Shown: positions 35,344 to 43,733 of the stretch, in pieces
Layout: each line of letters opens with the position of its first letter
How positions within the stretch are numbered: position 1 is the stretch's first letter
Source: Oceanobacter sp.
GTDB lineage: Bacteria; Pseudomonadota; Gammaproteobacteria; Pseudomonadales; Oceanobacteraceae
Direction of reading: 5' to 3'
DNA: 64,000 nt
NCBI GenBank assembly: GCA_002733645.1
Contig: NVWL01000052.1
Span: 1 to 64,000, forward strand
Made by a program: the position numbers and the translations under genes
The notes under the pieces: model-generated
The model's database searches: none
What the model saw: only the letters and a program-made list of their open reading frames with translations
Told to the model about the DNA's origin: nothing

Positions 35344-35684
35344 TTCAGATTAGACCCAGTGTGTTTAAAAATTCGACATGTGCATCCGTACAGTAATTGA
35401 GAATGTAATTTAACACCGGTGTAATGCACTGGCATTGGATGCAGGCAAGGAGGCCACCGCAGTTGAACTTACTTCATATAGGGGAAGTACCTTCAAGCAC
35501 ATTGGCGGGCCATCGAACTTAAGGATGCGAAGGCGAAAAAGGAAAATGGCCAAGGAAGGCCTTCCACTAACTATTAAATATTCTGGATGTTTAAGTATTT
35601 GAGAATGCAGCTCAGGTTAGTGAAAAATTAACCATTAAATCGAAATCACTGTACTTAAGCGGTGAATAAAAAAGGAAAGAACAT
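35344..35684. promoter_or_regulatory. Leader region between WYL regulator and HNH operon
   Basis: 341 bp without an intact gene. It holds three inverted repeats: ACACCGGTGT (35413-35422), GGAAGGCCTTCC (35554-35565) and GGTTA-N9-TAACC (35615-35633). The last lies 52 bp before the operon start, where a repressor site would be expected. A start-less open stretch (about 35420-35600, reading GKEATAVELTSYRG) may be an old coding remnant. The operators are inferred. Confidence 0.5.
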
Positions 35685-37355
35685 ATGGCAGCGGAAGCGC
35701 AGACCGATTTTCTTAACGAACAAATGATCGATGTTCTTGCTAATGAACTGGAAAAAATTGATCAGCTCGAATCTATACGAATTGAGGCGCAGCATGGTCT
35801 TGAAGATGCGATTAGCGACTTGAACTCAATGAAAAAGCAACTAAGTGAAGGTGCTTCTGTCACCTTACTGGAAGCTTGTCGCGATAGTGTAGTTGACACA
35901 GTTACAGGCCAGTTTGGCCTCGCCAGTCTTATGATCGATTCTCGTGACGGTGGTAGCGTGACGACCACACATAACTTCGAGCAAGGCGTCACCGCAAACC
36001 CAGGCGATCAGGCGAAATATGATAAATTTCATGCGAATAATGACGGCAGCCGCAAGTGGGGTGATGTCAGAAAAGAAGTTGGTTATGACAAACCTCTACC
36101 ACACCTACGGAAAAACAAATTTAAGGACGATAGCCCGCTGACGGATGATTACTCCCGTCGGGAAATACATAAAGATGGCCGCACTCATGCTGACCACGTT
36201 GTATCAGCTAAAGAAATTGAATCCAGTGCCCGTAATCACCTGCATATGACGCCCGAAGAACGAGCTCGTATGGCCTGTGATGAAACAAACATTGCTTACA
36301 CCGAAGCCCGTATCAATCAGTCTAAAGGTGAAAAGCGGATGGAGAATTTTGTCGATCCGGAAAGTGGAAACGTGGAAAAATACGGCCTTGATCGTGAAAA
36401 AATGCTCGAAATAGATAAAAAATCCCGACAAAGCCAGCAGATAACTGTCGATAAAGCGGCGATAAAAAAATACGGTAGTGAGCTACTTGAAACCGGTGGA
36501 AAAGACGCCGCAAAGCTGATCGCTTACAGCGCCGTTGGTGCGATTATGAAAGAGTTTACTCAGGAACTTTTCAGCGTCATAAAATATGTCTTCAAAAATC
36601 GCGAGACAATGTCGTTGAAGAAGATGCTGACAACCTTTAAAGAGCGGATGACCAAAGTACTTGAAAGCCTAAAAGCCAAGTGGTTCGATCTTTTCAAAGG
36701 CTCGCTCGAAGCTGGAATTACTGCTTTTTTCTCAAACCTTCTGGTATTTTCAATTAACCTGTTTGCAACAACACTCAAAAAGTTTGTGTCAATGATACGC
36801 GCAGGCTTTGTCTCGCTGGTACAAGCAGTAAAGATTATCGCCAATCCACCGGAGGGAATGTCAAAAGAAGAGGCGCGCTTCCAAGCGGCGAAGGTATTGA
36901 TCGCTGGTATCATAGGTGCTGCGTCGTTAGGGTTGAGTGGTGCTATAGAAGTCTTTCTGCAGTCAATACCGGGGTTACAGCCTCTGATGATGTTTCCAAT
37001 TCCTAGTGACGGTCGCACCGTGAGTGACATAGTGGCTGTCACTTTATCCGCTGTTCTAGGCGGCGTATTGACGTCCATAGTGCTTTACCTAATGGATGGC
37101 TTTCGCCGTCAATCCAAAGAGGACAAACTTCAGATTCAGATGGTCTGTAAGAGTGGTGAAATTGTTGAATACTCCACCATGCTCAGTTGGTTGTCATTGA
37201 GTGATGCGTATCAACAGTTGTTTAACGATGCTAGAGATCAGGCGATACTTGTTATCGAAACCGAATCAAGCGTAGAGGCTAGCCATCAGAAAGTATCTCG
37301 GTCAGCCTCTTCATTTGCAGAAAAAATTAGCCAACTAAAAAACAGAAGGAACTGA
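35685..37355 (+). CDS. HNH-like nuclease-motif membrane protein
   Basis: 556 residues, family not recognised with confidence. N-terminal coiled coil (about 15-55). Residues 155-222 carry an HNH-like pattern: HADHVVSAKE (D170-H171), then about 30 residues later TNIAYTEARINQSKGEK with N202 and N211. A charged linker leads to three or so hydrophobic segments (about 341-362, 402-424, 446-469) with an FSNLLVFSINLF stretch, and a cytoplasmic tail with a second helix-rich part. A nuclease motif joined to membrane helices fits an abortive-type effector, but activity is not shown. GGAAAG lies upstream of the ATG; the next gene follows after 1 bp. Confidence 0.7.
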   Translation: MAAEAQTDFLNEQMIDVLANELEKIDQLESIRIEAQHGLEDAISDLNSMKKQLSEGASVTLLEACRDSVVDTVTGQFGLASLMIDSRDGGSVTTTHNFEQGVTANPGDQAKYDKFHANNDGSRKWGDVRKEVGYDKPLPHLRKNKFKDDSPLTDDYSRREIHKDGRTHADHVVSAKEIESSARNHLHMTPEERARMACDETNIAYTEARINQSKGEKRMENFVDPESGNVEKYGLDREKMLEIDKKSRQSQQITVDKAAIKKYGSELLETGGKDAAKLIAYSAVGAIMKEFTQELFSVIKYVFKNRETMSLKKMLTTFKERMTKVLESLKAKWFDLFKGSLEAGITAFFSNLLVFSINLFATTLKKFVSMIRAGFVSLVQAVKIIANPPEGMSKEEARFQAAKVLIAGIIGAASLGLSGAIEVFLQSIPGLQPLMMFPIPSDGRTVSDIVAVTLSAVLGGVLTSIVLYLMDGFRRQSKEDKLQIQMVCKSGEIVEYSTMLSWLSLSDAYQQLFNDARDQAILVIETESSVEASHQKVSRSASSFAEKISQLKNRRN

Positions 37356-37356
37356 G

Positions 37357-38403
37357 ATGTTAATTAAAGAAAACAAAAAAGAACCAGCAATACCAGTAGC
37401 TGCTGGGTTTTTCGGCTCAATGAATGTGAAAGAAGCTTCTGACGGCGACGTTGAAGTAGAAAAAGAAAACGTGCTGAATACTATATCAAGCATTGATTTC
37501 GACCTGCTAAAACCCGACGACCTTAAGCTTTATGGCGAACGGGTCGCAATAGCCATTCTTGAGAAAATCAACGATGCTGCTGAACGAATCGATCGTGCAA
37601 AGTATCGCTCGAAACGTGCTGCCGATATGGATACTGGAATTTTGGGTAAAACATCAAAGAAGGCAACAGCAACATCCGATGCTTTAGTCGCAACCAATGA
37701 AGCTCTCCACGAAATGAACGAGCTGATGCGTGCGATCATCGTGTATACCCAGCTTAATGGCAAGCTCTCTAAGGTAATGAATAGTGCCATGGCCCGCATG
37801 ATGGCTGAAGGCTTTAAAAATCACAGTGGCGACCTTGTCGAGCTGAACAAAAACGGAGAAGAGTTTGCTCAGGTGGTCATGCAAGAGGCGGAAGACTTCG
37901 CCAGCCGCCAGTTAGAGATCGAATTGTTACAGCAAAAACAGGCGGAGGCGATCAAAAGCGTCGAGGTAGGAAGTGATCAAAAAGCGCGCGTTCTGGCTAA
38001 GCAAATCGTAGACTTGCAAAAGAAAAGGGAGGCTCATGTAGCGGGCATCCAATCGGATCTGACAGCGCGTATTCAAGGCAACATGGCTCGAATAGAGAGC
38101 ACCATGAATCGCAGTGATGAAAACGACGCACTACATCAACGTCTGATCGACGAGCTTCAACAAAGAACCGCAAAATTAAACAAGGAAAGTACCCAGCAAG
38201 ATTTACTGTTAAGTAACCAGATCGCTAGTATGGGAAAAGTCGTCAAGAGTCAGAATGTCAAGATACGTGAGCTGACAGCGAAACTGGGTGAAGAGGCCCA
38301 ACTAAACCGCACTAATCGTATCGCTATATATGTTGTCGGTGGTGTAGCAGTAGTCTCGCTGGTGCTAACGGGTTGGCTCAGCTTCGTATCAGTTGCTGCT
38401 TAA
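37357..38403 (+). CDS. Long coiled-coil protein with C-terminal membrane anchor
   Basis: 348 residues. A flexible start (1-45) precedes long helices: about 105-155, then a Gln/Glu/Lys-rich coiled coil from about 160 to 315. One transmembrane helix at about 323-345 ends three residues before the C-terminus, so the protein is probably tail-anchored with its coiled coil in the cytoplasm. No enzyme motif. It starts 1 bp after the HNH-like gene's stop, so the two products are probably made together and may interact at the membrane. Family not recognised. Confidence 0.7.
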   Translation: MLIKENKKEPAIPVAAGFFGSMNVKEASDGDVEVEKENVLNTISSIDFDLLKPDDLKLYGERVAIAILEKINDAAERIDRAKYRSKRAADMDTGILGKTSKKATATSDALVATNEALHEMNELMRAIIVYTQLNGKLSKVMNSAMARMMAEGFKNHSGDLVELNKNGEEFAQVVMQEAEDFASRQLEIELLQQKQAEAIKSVEVGSDQKARVLAKQIVDLQKKREAHVAGIQSDLTARIQGNMARIESTMNRSDENDALHQRLIDELQQRTAKLNKESTQQDLLLSNQIASMGKVVKSQNVKIRELTAKLGEEAQLNRTNRIAIYVVGGVAVVSLVLTGWLSFVSVAA

Positions 38404-38475
38404 AACCAAGGTGCTCTTGTTCACGACAAAAGGTTTCGTTCAATTCGGCCGTGAGTGATGGTGAGAGGTTAGTGT

Positions 38476-39053
38476 ATGACCAATAAAACTTCGGAATTAT
38501 TTGGCGCAGTATACGCGGGAGATATAGACAAAGTAAAAGTCTGCATTCTTAGTGGTGCAGTCGCGAACGCCATTAACCATAGCGGTGATAAACCGCTGAT
38601 CGAAGCCATAGCCTCTGATAACGCAAAGAGATACCCGATTTCATCAATCACGAAGTGGGGCATGATTACGCTTTCAAAACCGCAAGATACCGTTGGCAGC
38701 GACTGATTCATAGGGGGGTCATTGGACTGCATAATCATATTCTGACTGGTGCACGTAAATTGCACGAGCCGGTAGTACGTTTCTCATGTGAATATTTTTA
38801 TTCAATGCTTCGAGCGCGGAACGTTCCTTTACTTGAGCTGGTTGATGACGCCGAAGTTATTCACCGTAAGCCTCTCATTGATGTAAGCTTGTATACTTGG
38901 GTAGATCGGGGAATGACCAAGGAAGAAGCCAGATCGATACCGCGACCTCTGGCTGCTATAAATGACTACTTGCGATATCTCAAGTCATTGGGGTTAGTTG
39001 TTCGTTTGAAGGATGGTACTTACGCTATCGGCGTAACACTCCGTGGTGGTTAA
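38476..39053 (+). pseudogene. Ankyrin-like gene, apparently frameshifted
   Basis: The first frame (38476-38706) starts well (ATG with GAGAGG upstream) and encodes an ankyrin-like repeat, LFGAVYAGDIDKVKVCILSG then GDKPLIEAIASDNA. After about 38620 the sense seems to pass to another frame, open from 38615 and ending at 39053, with FINHEVGHDYAFKTA, then a compact C-terminal region containing IHRKPLIDVSLYTWVD and a winged-helix-like KSLGLVVRLKDGTYAIGVTLRGG. The two frames overlap by about 50 bp. A one-base frameshift in a single gene of about 190 codons explains this best; a separate second gene from GTG 38655 is the alternative. It lies 72 bp after the coiled-coil gene. Confidence 0.55.
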
Positions 39054-39200
39054 TAGAGGGAATGTTAGGCCTGGTTCTCAAGGTTCATATTTATAAGATA
39101 GTTTGATCAATTGCCTCCGGCGCCATCCGACGTGCTATGTCTGTTGCCCCTTAAGCTTACGCCCCCTACAATAACCCGCATATTTACTAAGGTGGTTAGC

Positions 39201-39590
39201 ATGTCGACAAGTTATGAAGCTCAGGGTGTGATTCACTCTATTGATGAAACCCGTTCTTACGGTGCCAACGGTTTTACTAAGCGTGAGTTTGTGATCAAGC
39301 TGTCTGGTGAAGGCGAGAATCCAGATTACCCAAATTTCGTTGCGCTTGAGCTGATTAAAGATAAGTGCGCGATGATGGATCAGTACCAAGTGGGTGAAGA
39401 GGTGAAGGTGAGCTTCAACTTGGGTGGTCGTTTGTGGAATGCGCCGGGTAAGCCTGAGAAGTGTTTTGTGAGTTTGCAGGCATGGCGTGTTGAGCGTTTG
39501 GGTGCGCAGCAAGCGCCAGCGGGGCAGTTTCAGCCAGCGGGTGCACCACCAGCGTCGTACGATGATTTTGACGACGATGTGCCTTTTTAA
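39201..39590 (+). CDS. DUF3127 protein with SSB-like acidic tip
   Basis: 129 residues: a beta-barrel DUF3127 domain (about 5-100, IDETRSYGANGFTKREFV and VSFNLGGRLW) resembling an OB-fold nucleic-acid binder, a Pro/Ala/Gln-rich linker, and the C-terminal DDFDDDVPF. That tail closely imitates the SSB C-terminal tip that recruits repair and replication proteins. ATG at 39201 with AAGGTGG upstream; the longer frame lacks support. Role in DNA or RNA handling is inferred. Confidence 0.8.
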   Translation: MSTSYEAQGVIHSIDETRSYGANGFTKREFVIKLSGEGENPDYPNFVALELIKDKCAMMDQYQVGEEVKVSFNLGGRLWNAPGKPEKCFVSLQAWRVERLGAQQAPAGQFQPAGAPPASYDDFDDDVPF

Positions 39591-39628
39591 GCGATATCCT
39601 TGGCGCATGGGATGCGCTTCTGTACGAA

Positions 39629-39653
39629 TAAGGCGCGGTTATGCGCCTTTTTT
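39629..39653 (+). terminator. Intrinsic terminator after DUF3127 gene
   Basis: AAGGCGC pairs with GCGCCTT across a 6-base loop and is followed by a run of T residues; it lies about 40 bp after the stop. Confidence 0.88.
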
Positions 39654-39733
39654 AGGTCGGTATTTTTTGTAGGAGTGCATCCTATGCACGAGCACTTTGT
39701 CGGTAACCGTTTGGTCATAACCAAGGAAGTCGT

Positions 39734-40429
39734 ATGCGTATTCTCGTAGCTGGGTCGTCGGGTGCAATTGGGCAAATGATTGTCGAGCAACTTAGATCTG
39801 ATGGCGATGAGGTATTCACTATTAGCCGCAGTGGCGTTGCGTCGTCTACGCATTGTGTTGTTGATTTAACTCAGTCTACTTCTATTGAACTCGTACGGAA
39901 TTTTTTATCAGATAAAGGCCCACTGGACGCGGTATTTTGTTGTATTGGCATGTTGCACGGTGGTTGGAAGATGCCAGAAAAGTCGCTCTCGCAGTTGTCG
40001 GATGAATGGTTGCAGCAGAGTATGGCGGTGAATGTGTTATCTCACGTACATTTAGCGCAGGCAGTTGAGTCTTGCGTGGCGCGGCGTCAGCCTGTGCGTT
40101 GGTTGTCGTTGTCAGCTATGGTTGGCAGCATCGAGGATAATCAGTTAGGTGGTTGGTACAGCTACCGCATGACAAAAGCATCTTTAAATATGTTTATTAA
40201 AACACTATCGATTGAGTGGGGCCGCAAAAGCCCGGAATCGTGTGTGGTGGCATTGCATCCGGGCACAACGGATTCTGGGTTATCTAAGCCGTTTCAAGCA
40301 GGCATTGCTGAAGGTAAGTTGTATTCTCAAAAAGACACCGCTCAGCGTTTAATCAAAGTAATGCGTGAATTAACGCCCGCTCAGCACGGCCGATTATTGC
40401 ATTGGGATGGCTCTCAAATTCCTTTCTAA
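39734..40429 (+). CDS. Short-chain dehydrogenase/reductase
   Basis: 231-residue Rossmann-fold NAD(P)-dependent enzyme. The nucleotide motif GSSGAIGQ is at 8-15; the catalytic pair is YRMTK (Tyr near 146, Lys near 150) with serines in LSLSAM upstream. Substrate not predictable; the GVVALHPGTTDSGLS-like region is that of CsgA/YbbO-type SDRs. ATG start. Confidence 0.88.
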   Translation: MRILVAGSSGAIGQMIVEQLRSDGDEVFTISRSGVASSTHCVVDLTQSTSIELVRNFLSDKGPLDAVFCCIGMLHGGWKMPEKSLSQLSDEWLQQSMAVNVLSHVHLAQAVESCVARRQPVRWLSLSAMVGSIEDNQLGGWYSYRMTKASLNMFIKTLSIEWGRKSPESCVVALHPGTTDSGLSKPFQAGIAEGKLYSQKDTAQRLIKVMRELTPAQHGRLLHWDGSQIPF

Positions 40430-40568
40430 TTATTTTTTCCAATAGCAGCGTCGTTCGGTGTAGTGTTTAGTCGTAGGTGCTGCACTGCGATGTTCGCCTT
40501 TGGCTCATCGATTCCTACGTTCAACTTTTATGATCAATTCCTGCAAGCGATTAAACACTTTGTTTTCT

Positions 40569-42344
40569 TTAAAAAGTAACTCTGTGCGTCCAGCCCGGTA
40601 ACGTCATGCCTCCTTCAGTTAAATTAATTTCGTCTGGCTCTGGTGGCATTTCTTTATCTTTTACTGGCAATGGTTGATTCTCTTTCGCCATCGCAATTAG
40701 GTACGCTTGCTGTTTATTGCGTATGGTTTCGTTTTTACTTAAATACTTATTCCATACATCGTCATTTACTGCTGAGCGGATTATTTTTCGGCATTGTTTG
40801 CCACTTAATACCCAGCCGGTGGCGTTGTTGCCGCCAAAGCCTTTGCTGTTTATAAAAGTGAGTTGAATACTGTCGGGATTTATTTGTTTGTGTTGTAGTG
40901 GAATGTCGAGATGTTCGGTGTGCACATCCTCTGCGATTTCTTTGGCGGTGGTTATGCCCGGTAATATGCCATGTTGCCAACTGCCTAGGGTGGTCATTAA
41001 TTGGTCGGCTGACGCTGCAGAGATTGAATGCCCTAAGTGCGCTTTTACTGCAGTGACTGGCCATTGGTTTATGCCAAACTCTTTGGCTAAACGATTGAAC
41101 ATGTCGGATTCAGTGACGCGGTTTTGCGGGGTGCTGCTGCCGTGTGCTTGTATCGCACTTTTATTTAATACCTCATTGCCGAGTGTGCGTTTTGCGCTGG
41201 CGAGTGCTTTGCCTAGGGTGATGTAGTTACCAATACCTGGGGCAGAAATTGAACGCTTATGGCCGTCGGCATGGATAAAGACATCGCCCACGCTGCCAAG
41301 GATATTTAGCCCTAATTCGAGTGCCGTATCGCGGCTGGCTAAAACAAAACATTGAGCTGACTCTGCCATGGTAAAGCCGACGTTCTGAGCGAAGGGCCGG
41401 GAGGCTGTGCTGAAATCAACGTCTGTTGTTTGGTCGAGCTTTTGTAAACGCTCTTCAGTGGCTAAGGCGCCCATGGCGTTAAAGCCTTCGATTATGGCGG
41501 GCAGAAGAGGGGCTTCGCTATTACCCACAAATACGATTTTCCGGCGACCACTGCGAATATCATCAAGGCCCATTCTTAAATTGTATAAAAAGCTCGCGCA
41601 TGCGCCATTGTTGCTGCCTGTGCTTCCTGCGTTGCCGAGTAAATAGGCGTTTATAAAATCCGCGGGCATGGTGGATATGCCCATTGGGAGTTGGCGTGAG
41701 GTATTACGTTCACCCAATAAGCTGGACTGTATCATGCCGCCAAACCCTTCCATGTCCATCTGACCTGCGGTTGATCCCATGTATACGGCAATGTCATCAG
41801 GGCACAGGGCTTGTTTGAGATCGTCGGCACTCATGCCTAACGAGCCGAGTGCATCGGCAGCGGCGTAGAGGGCCAGCTGTAACCCACGCGGATGGTGGCG
41901 GCAGTTGTATAGATTATCGGCGCGGAAGCCTTTGGGGAGTTGGCCTGCGCTGCGAACTTCACAACGCTTTGGGGCATCTTTCCAATAATTTATACCGTTA
42001 TCTAGTTTGTTTTCCGAATATTCATTTAATTCTGACTCGTTAGCATTCGGTCTTACTCTCTGGCGGCCGGGCAGTGCGTCAGGGCTCCAGTGTCTGATGA
42101 CTTCGCTGTCATCGTCCCAGGCTCTTACTAAGGTGTTGCCCAGAACAGCTTCTTGAGCTTGGCCTGTCAGGGTGGCGAGTTCGTCCAGTGTTTGTTGTTG
42201 CAGTTCTGGTGTGAGAGCGTCGAACACCATTCTGCGGTAGGCCTGATAGCCGGAACTGCGCCCTGCGGCGTTGATGCCACCGCATGCTGTAATTAAAACG
42301 TCAGTTGGGTTTACAGTTTGTTTAGACACAGTGGCCTCCGGCAT
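40569..42344 (-). CDS. fabY: FabY-type beta-ketoacyl-ACP synthase
   Basis: 591 residues, much longer than FabB/F (about 410), as in FabY, which can start fatty-acid synthesis from acetyl-CoA where FabH is absent. The thiolase-fold catalytic triad is visible: Cys in NNGACASF, His in AIQAHGSSTPQNRVTESD, and His in VKAHLGHSISAASADQ. An N-terminal extension of about 100 residues and a C-terminal tail of about 60 flank the core. ATG start. It diverges from an AraC-type regulator across a repeat-bearing region. Confidence 0.88.
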   Translation of the reverse strand: MPEATVSKQTVNPTDVLITACGGINAAGRSSGYQAYRRMVFDALTPELQQQTLDELATLTGQAQEAVLGNTLVRAWDDDSEVIRHWSPDALPGRQRVRPNANESELNEYSENKLDNGINYWKDAPKRCEVRSAGQLPKGFRADNLYNCRHHPRGLQLALYAAADALGSLGMSADDLKQALCPDDIAVYMGSTAGQMDMEGFGGMIQSSLLGERNTSRQLPMGISTMPADFINAYLLGNAGSTGSNNGACASFLYNLRMGLDDIRSGRRKIVFVGNSEAPLLPAIIEGFNAMGALATEERLQKLDQTTDVDFSTASRPFAQNVGFTMAESAQCFVLASRDTALELGLNILGSVGDVFIHADGHKRSISAPGIGNYITLGKALASAKRTLGNEVLNKSAIQAHGSSTPQNRVTESDMFNRLAKEFGINQWPVTAVKAHLGHSISAASADQLMTTLGSWQHGILPGITTAKEIAEDVHTEHLDIPLQHKQINPDSIQLTFINSKGFGGNNATGWVLSGKQCRKIIRSAVNDDVWNKYLSKNETIRNKQQAYLIAMAKENQPLPVKDKEMPPEPDEINLTEGGMTLPGWTHRVTF

Positions 42345-42439
42345 TCATCAGGGTTTCGAGCGTGCAGACACAGTTTGCTCTTGATGATGGCTCTCGAATA
42401 GAATGATACGGTCTCTTAATGGTATTAATTAGACATTTG

Positions 42440-42511
42440 GTGGTGATTTTAGTGGTGATTTTAGTGGTGCTTTAAGTGGTGCTTTAAGAGGTGCTTTAAG
42501 TGGTGCTTTTT
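42440..42511. repeat. Six 12-bp tandem repeats upstream of AraC gene
   Basis: Six back-to-back 12-bp units of the form GTGGTGmTTTwA: two GTGGTGATTTTA, two GTGGTGCTTTAA, one GAGGTGCTTTAA and one GTGGTGCTTTTT. They fill the middle of the fabY-AraC divergent region. A variable repeat there could alter promoter spacing, or could be arrayed binding sites. Confidence 0.92.
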
Positions 42512-42564
42512 GATATCGCCTTTGTTTGCGCCGTCTATTCTGCTTGGTTTATGGAGTTGAAAAT

Positions 42565-43599
42565 GTGATCTCTCATGTCACTTTATTGATGCTGGATCAA
42601 ATGCTGCTCTCAAGTTTGGCGATGCCTCTTGAAATGTTAGAAGCCGCGCGCAGTTACTACATGGTGCAGAAACGTCAACGGGTCTCGTTGGATGTTGATT
42701 CAGTGGTCGTGTCGGAGCCAGCACTCTCTTCAAGCTCAACGTCAGTCGAGATCGGTAATTCAAAACTTGCCAGGCACATAGGCCTGCCGTTCACCGGGGC
42801 TGTGTCTCTATCTGAAGTAACGTCGACTGATTTAATTGTTATACCAGCCCTGTGGCGCAATCCTCGAAAAATGCTCGCCGGGTCTGGAGATCTCCTTGAT
42901 TGGCTTAGAGCAAGGCATACCAAGGGTGCAACGATAATGGCGATTGGTACCGGAGTCTGGTTGCCTGCGGCGGCGGGGTTGCTATCTAGACAAGCAGCTA
43001 CCACGCATTGGCATGCGTTAGATGCTTTTCAAGCTGATTTTCCCGACGTGAAACTCACCCGCGATCACTTGCTCACTCAAGCCGGGCGGATTTATTGTGC
43101 GGCCAGTATTAATTCTGGCGCTGACTTAATGATTCATCTAATCGGACTTTTTTACGACGCTGAGACGGCTCATTATGTAGAGCAGCAGTTCTCGCCAGAA
43201 GCACGAAATTCATTTGATAAACGTGTATTTAAAGATGATGCACTGCAACACCCTGATGAATTGGTCGCCTTAGCGCAAAGCTGGTTGCACCAGCACTGGC
43301 AGCAGCCGTTGTCTTTGTCCTTACTGGCAACAAAGGCTAACTTGAGTGAGCGTCAGTTAACTCGGCGTTTCTCTTTGGCGGTGGGTGAGTCACCAGGTCA
43401 GTACTTACAGAAGCTTCGCTGCCGCTACGCACAAGACCTCTTACAAAATACAGACTTAGCGATTGCTGATATTGCTCAGTATTGTGGATTTAGTGATTCA
43501 AGCCACTTTGGACGGGTGTTCCGAAAGGTTAAAGGTGTTTCTCCGAGCCAGTTCCGCGTTCAGGTTAGAGCAAAGCTATTTTCGGTGTCAGATATGTAG
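42565..43599 (+). CDS. GlxA-like AraC-family regulator
   Basis: 344 residues: an N-terminal DJ-1/PfpI-like domain (about 3-190) and a C-terminal AraC double helix-turn-helix (about 240-335, with LSERQLTRRF and IADIAQYCGFSDSSHFGRVF). The nucleophile-elbow cysteine of true DJ-1 enzymes is replaced (AIGTGVWLPAA), so it probably senses rather than catalyses. A GTG at 42565 is chosen because GGAG lies 8 bases upstream and the frame then opens with the usual HVTLLML strand; a longer TTG frame is less likely. Confidence 0.85.
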   Translation: MISHVTLLMLDQMLLSSLAMPLEMLEAARSYYMVQKRQRVSLDVDSVVVSEPALSSSSTSVEIGNSKLARHIGLPFTGAVSLSEVTSTDLIVIPALWRNPRKMLAGSGDLLDWLRARHTKGATIMAIGTGVWLPAAAGLLSRQAATTHWHALDAFQADFPDVKLTRDHLLTQAGRIYCAASINSGADLMIHLIGLFYDAETAHYVEQQFSPEARNSFDKRVFKDDALQHPDELVALAQSWLHQHWQQPLSLSLLATKANLSERQLTRRFSLAVGESPGQYLQKLRCRYAQDLLQNTDLAIADIAQYCGFSDSSHFGRVFRKVKGVSPSQFRVQVRAKLFSVSDM

Positions 43600-43733
43600 A
43601 TAGCTTTTTTAAGGTTGTCTACGCGAATTGGCACCTCTAAATATTCATTTGAGTTTCATTTGGGCCATTTTGTGCAGCATGCTGAAGTTTGAGCTAACCT
43701 TCTGTTACATGAGCCAATACATCGGAGTAGGCG

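Noticed and set aside
36560-37078. 172-codon minus-strand frame inside the HNH-membrane gene
   Set aside because: Antisense shadow; the plus-strand frame has a ribosome-binding site, coherent domains and a coupled downstream gene.
34486-39053. Complete BREX or CBASS locus
   Set aside because: Only the regulator type matches; no brx, pgl, cyclase (CD-NTase), Cap2, Cap3 or SAVED-domain gene is present.
39135-39608. 157-codon minus-strand frame over the DUF3127 gene
   Set aside because: His/Arg/Thr-rich antisense shadow of a recognised plus-strand family.
42440-42511. Repeat array considered as a CRISPR
   Set aside because: Units are 12 bp and contiguous with no spacers.
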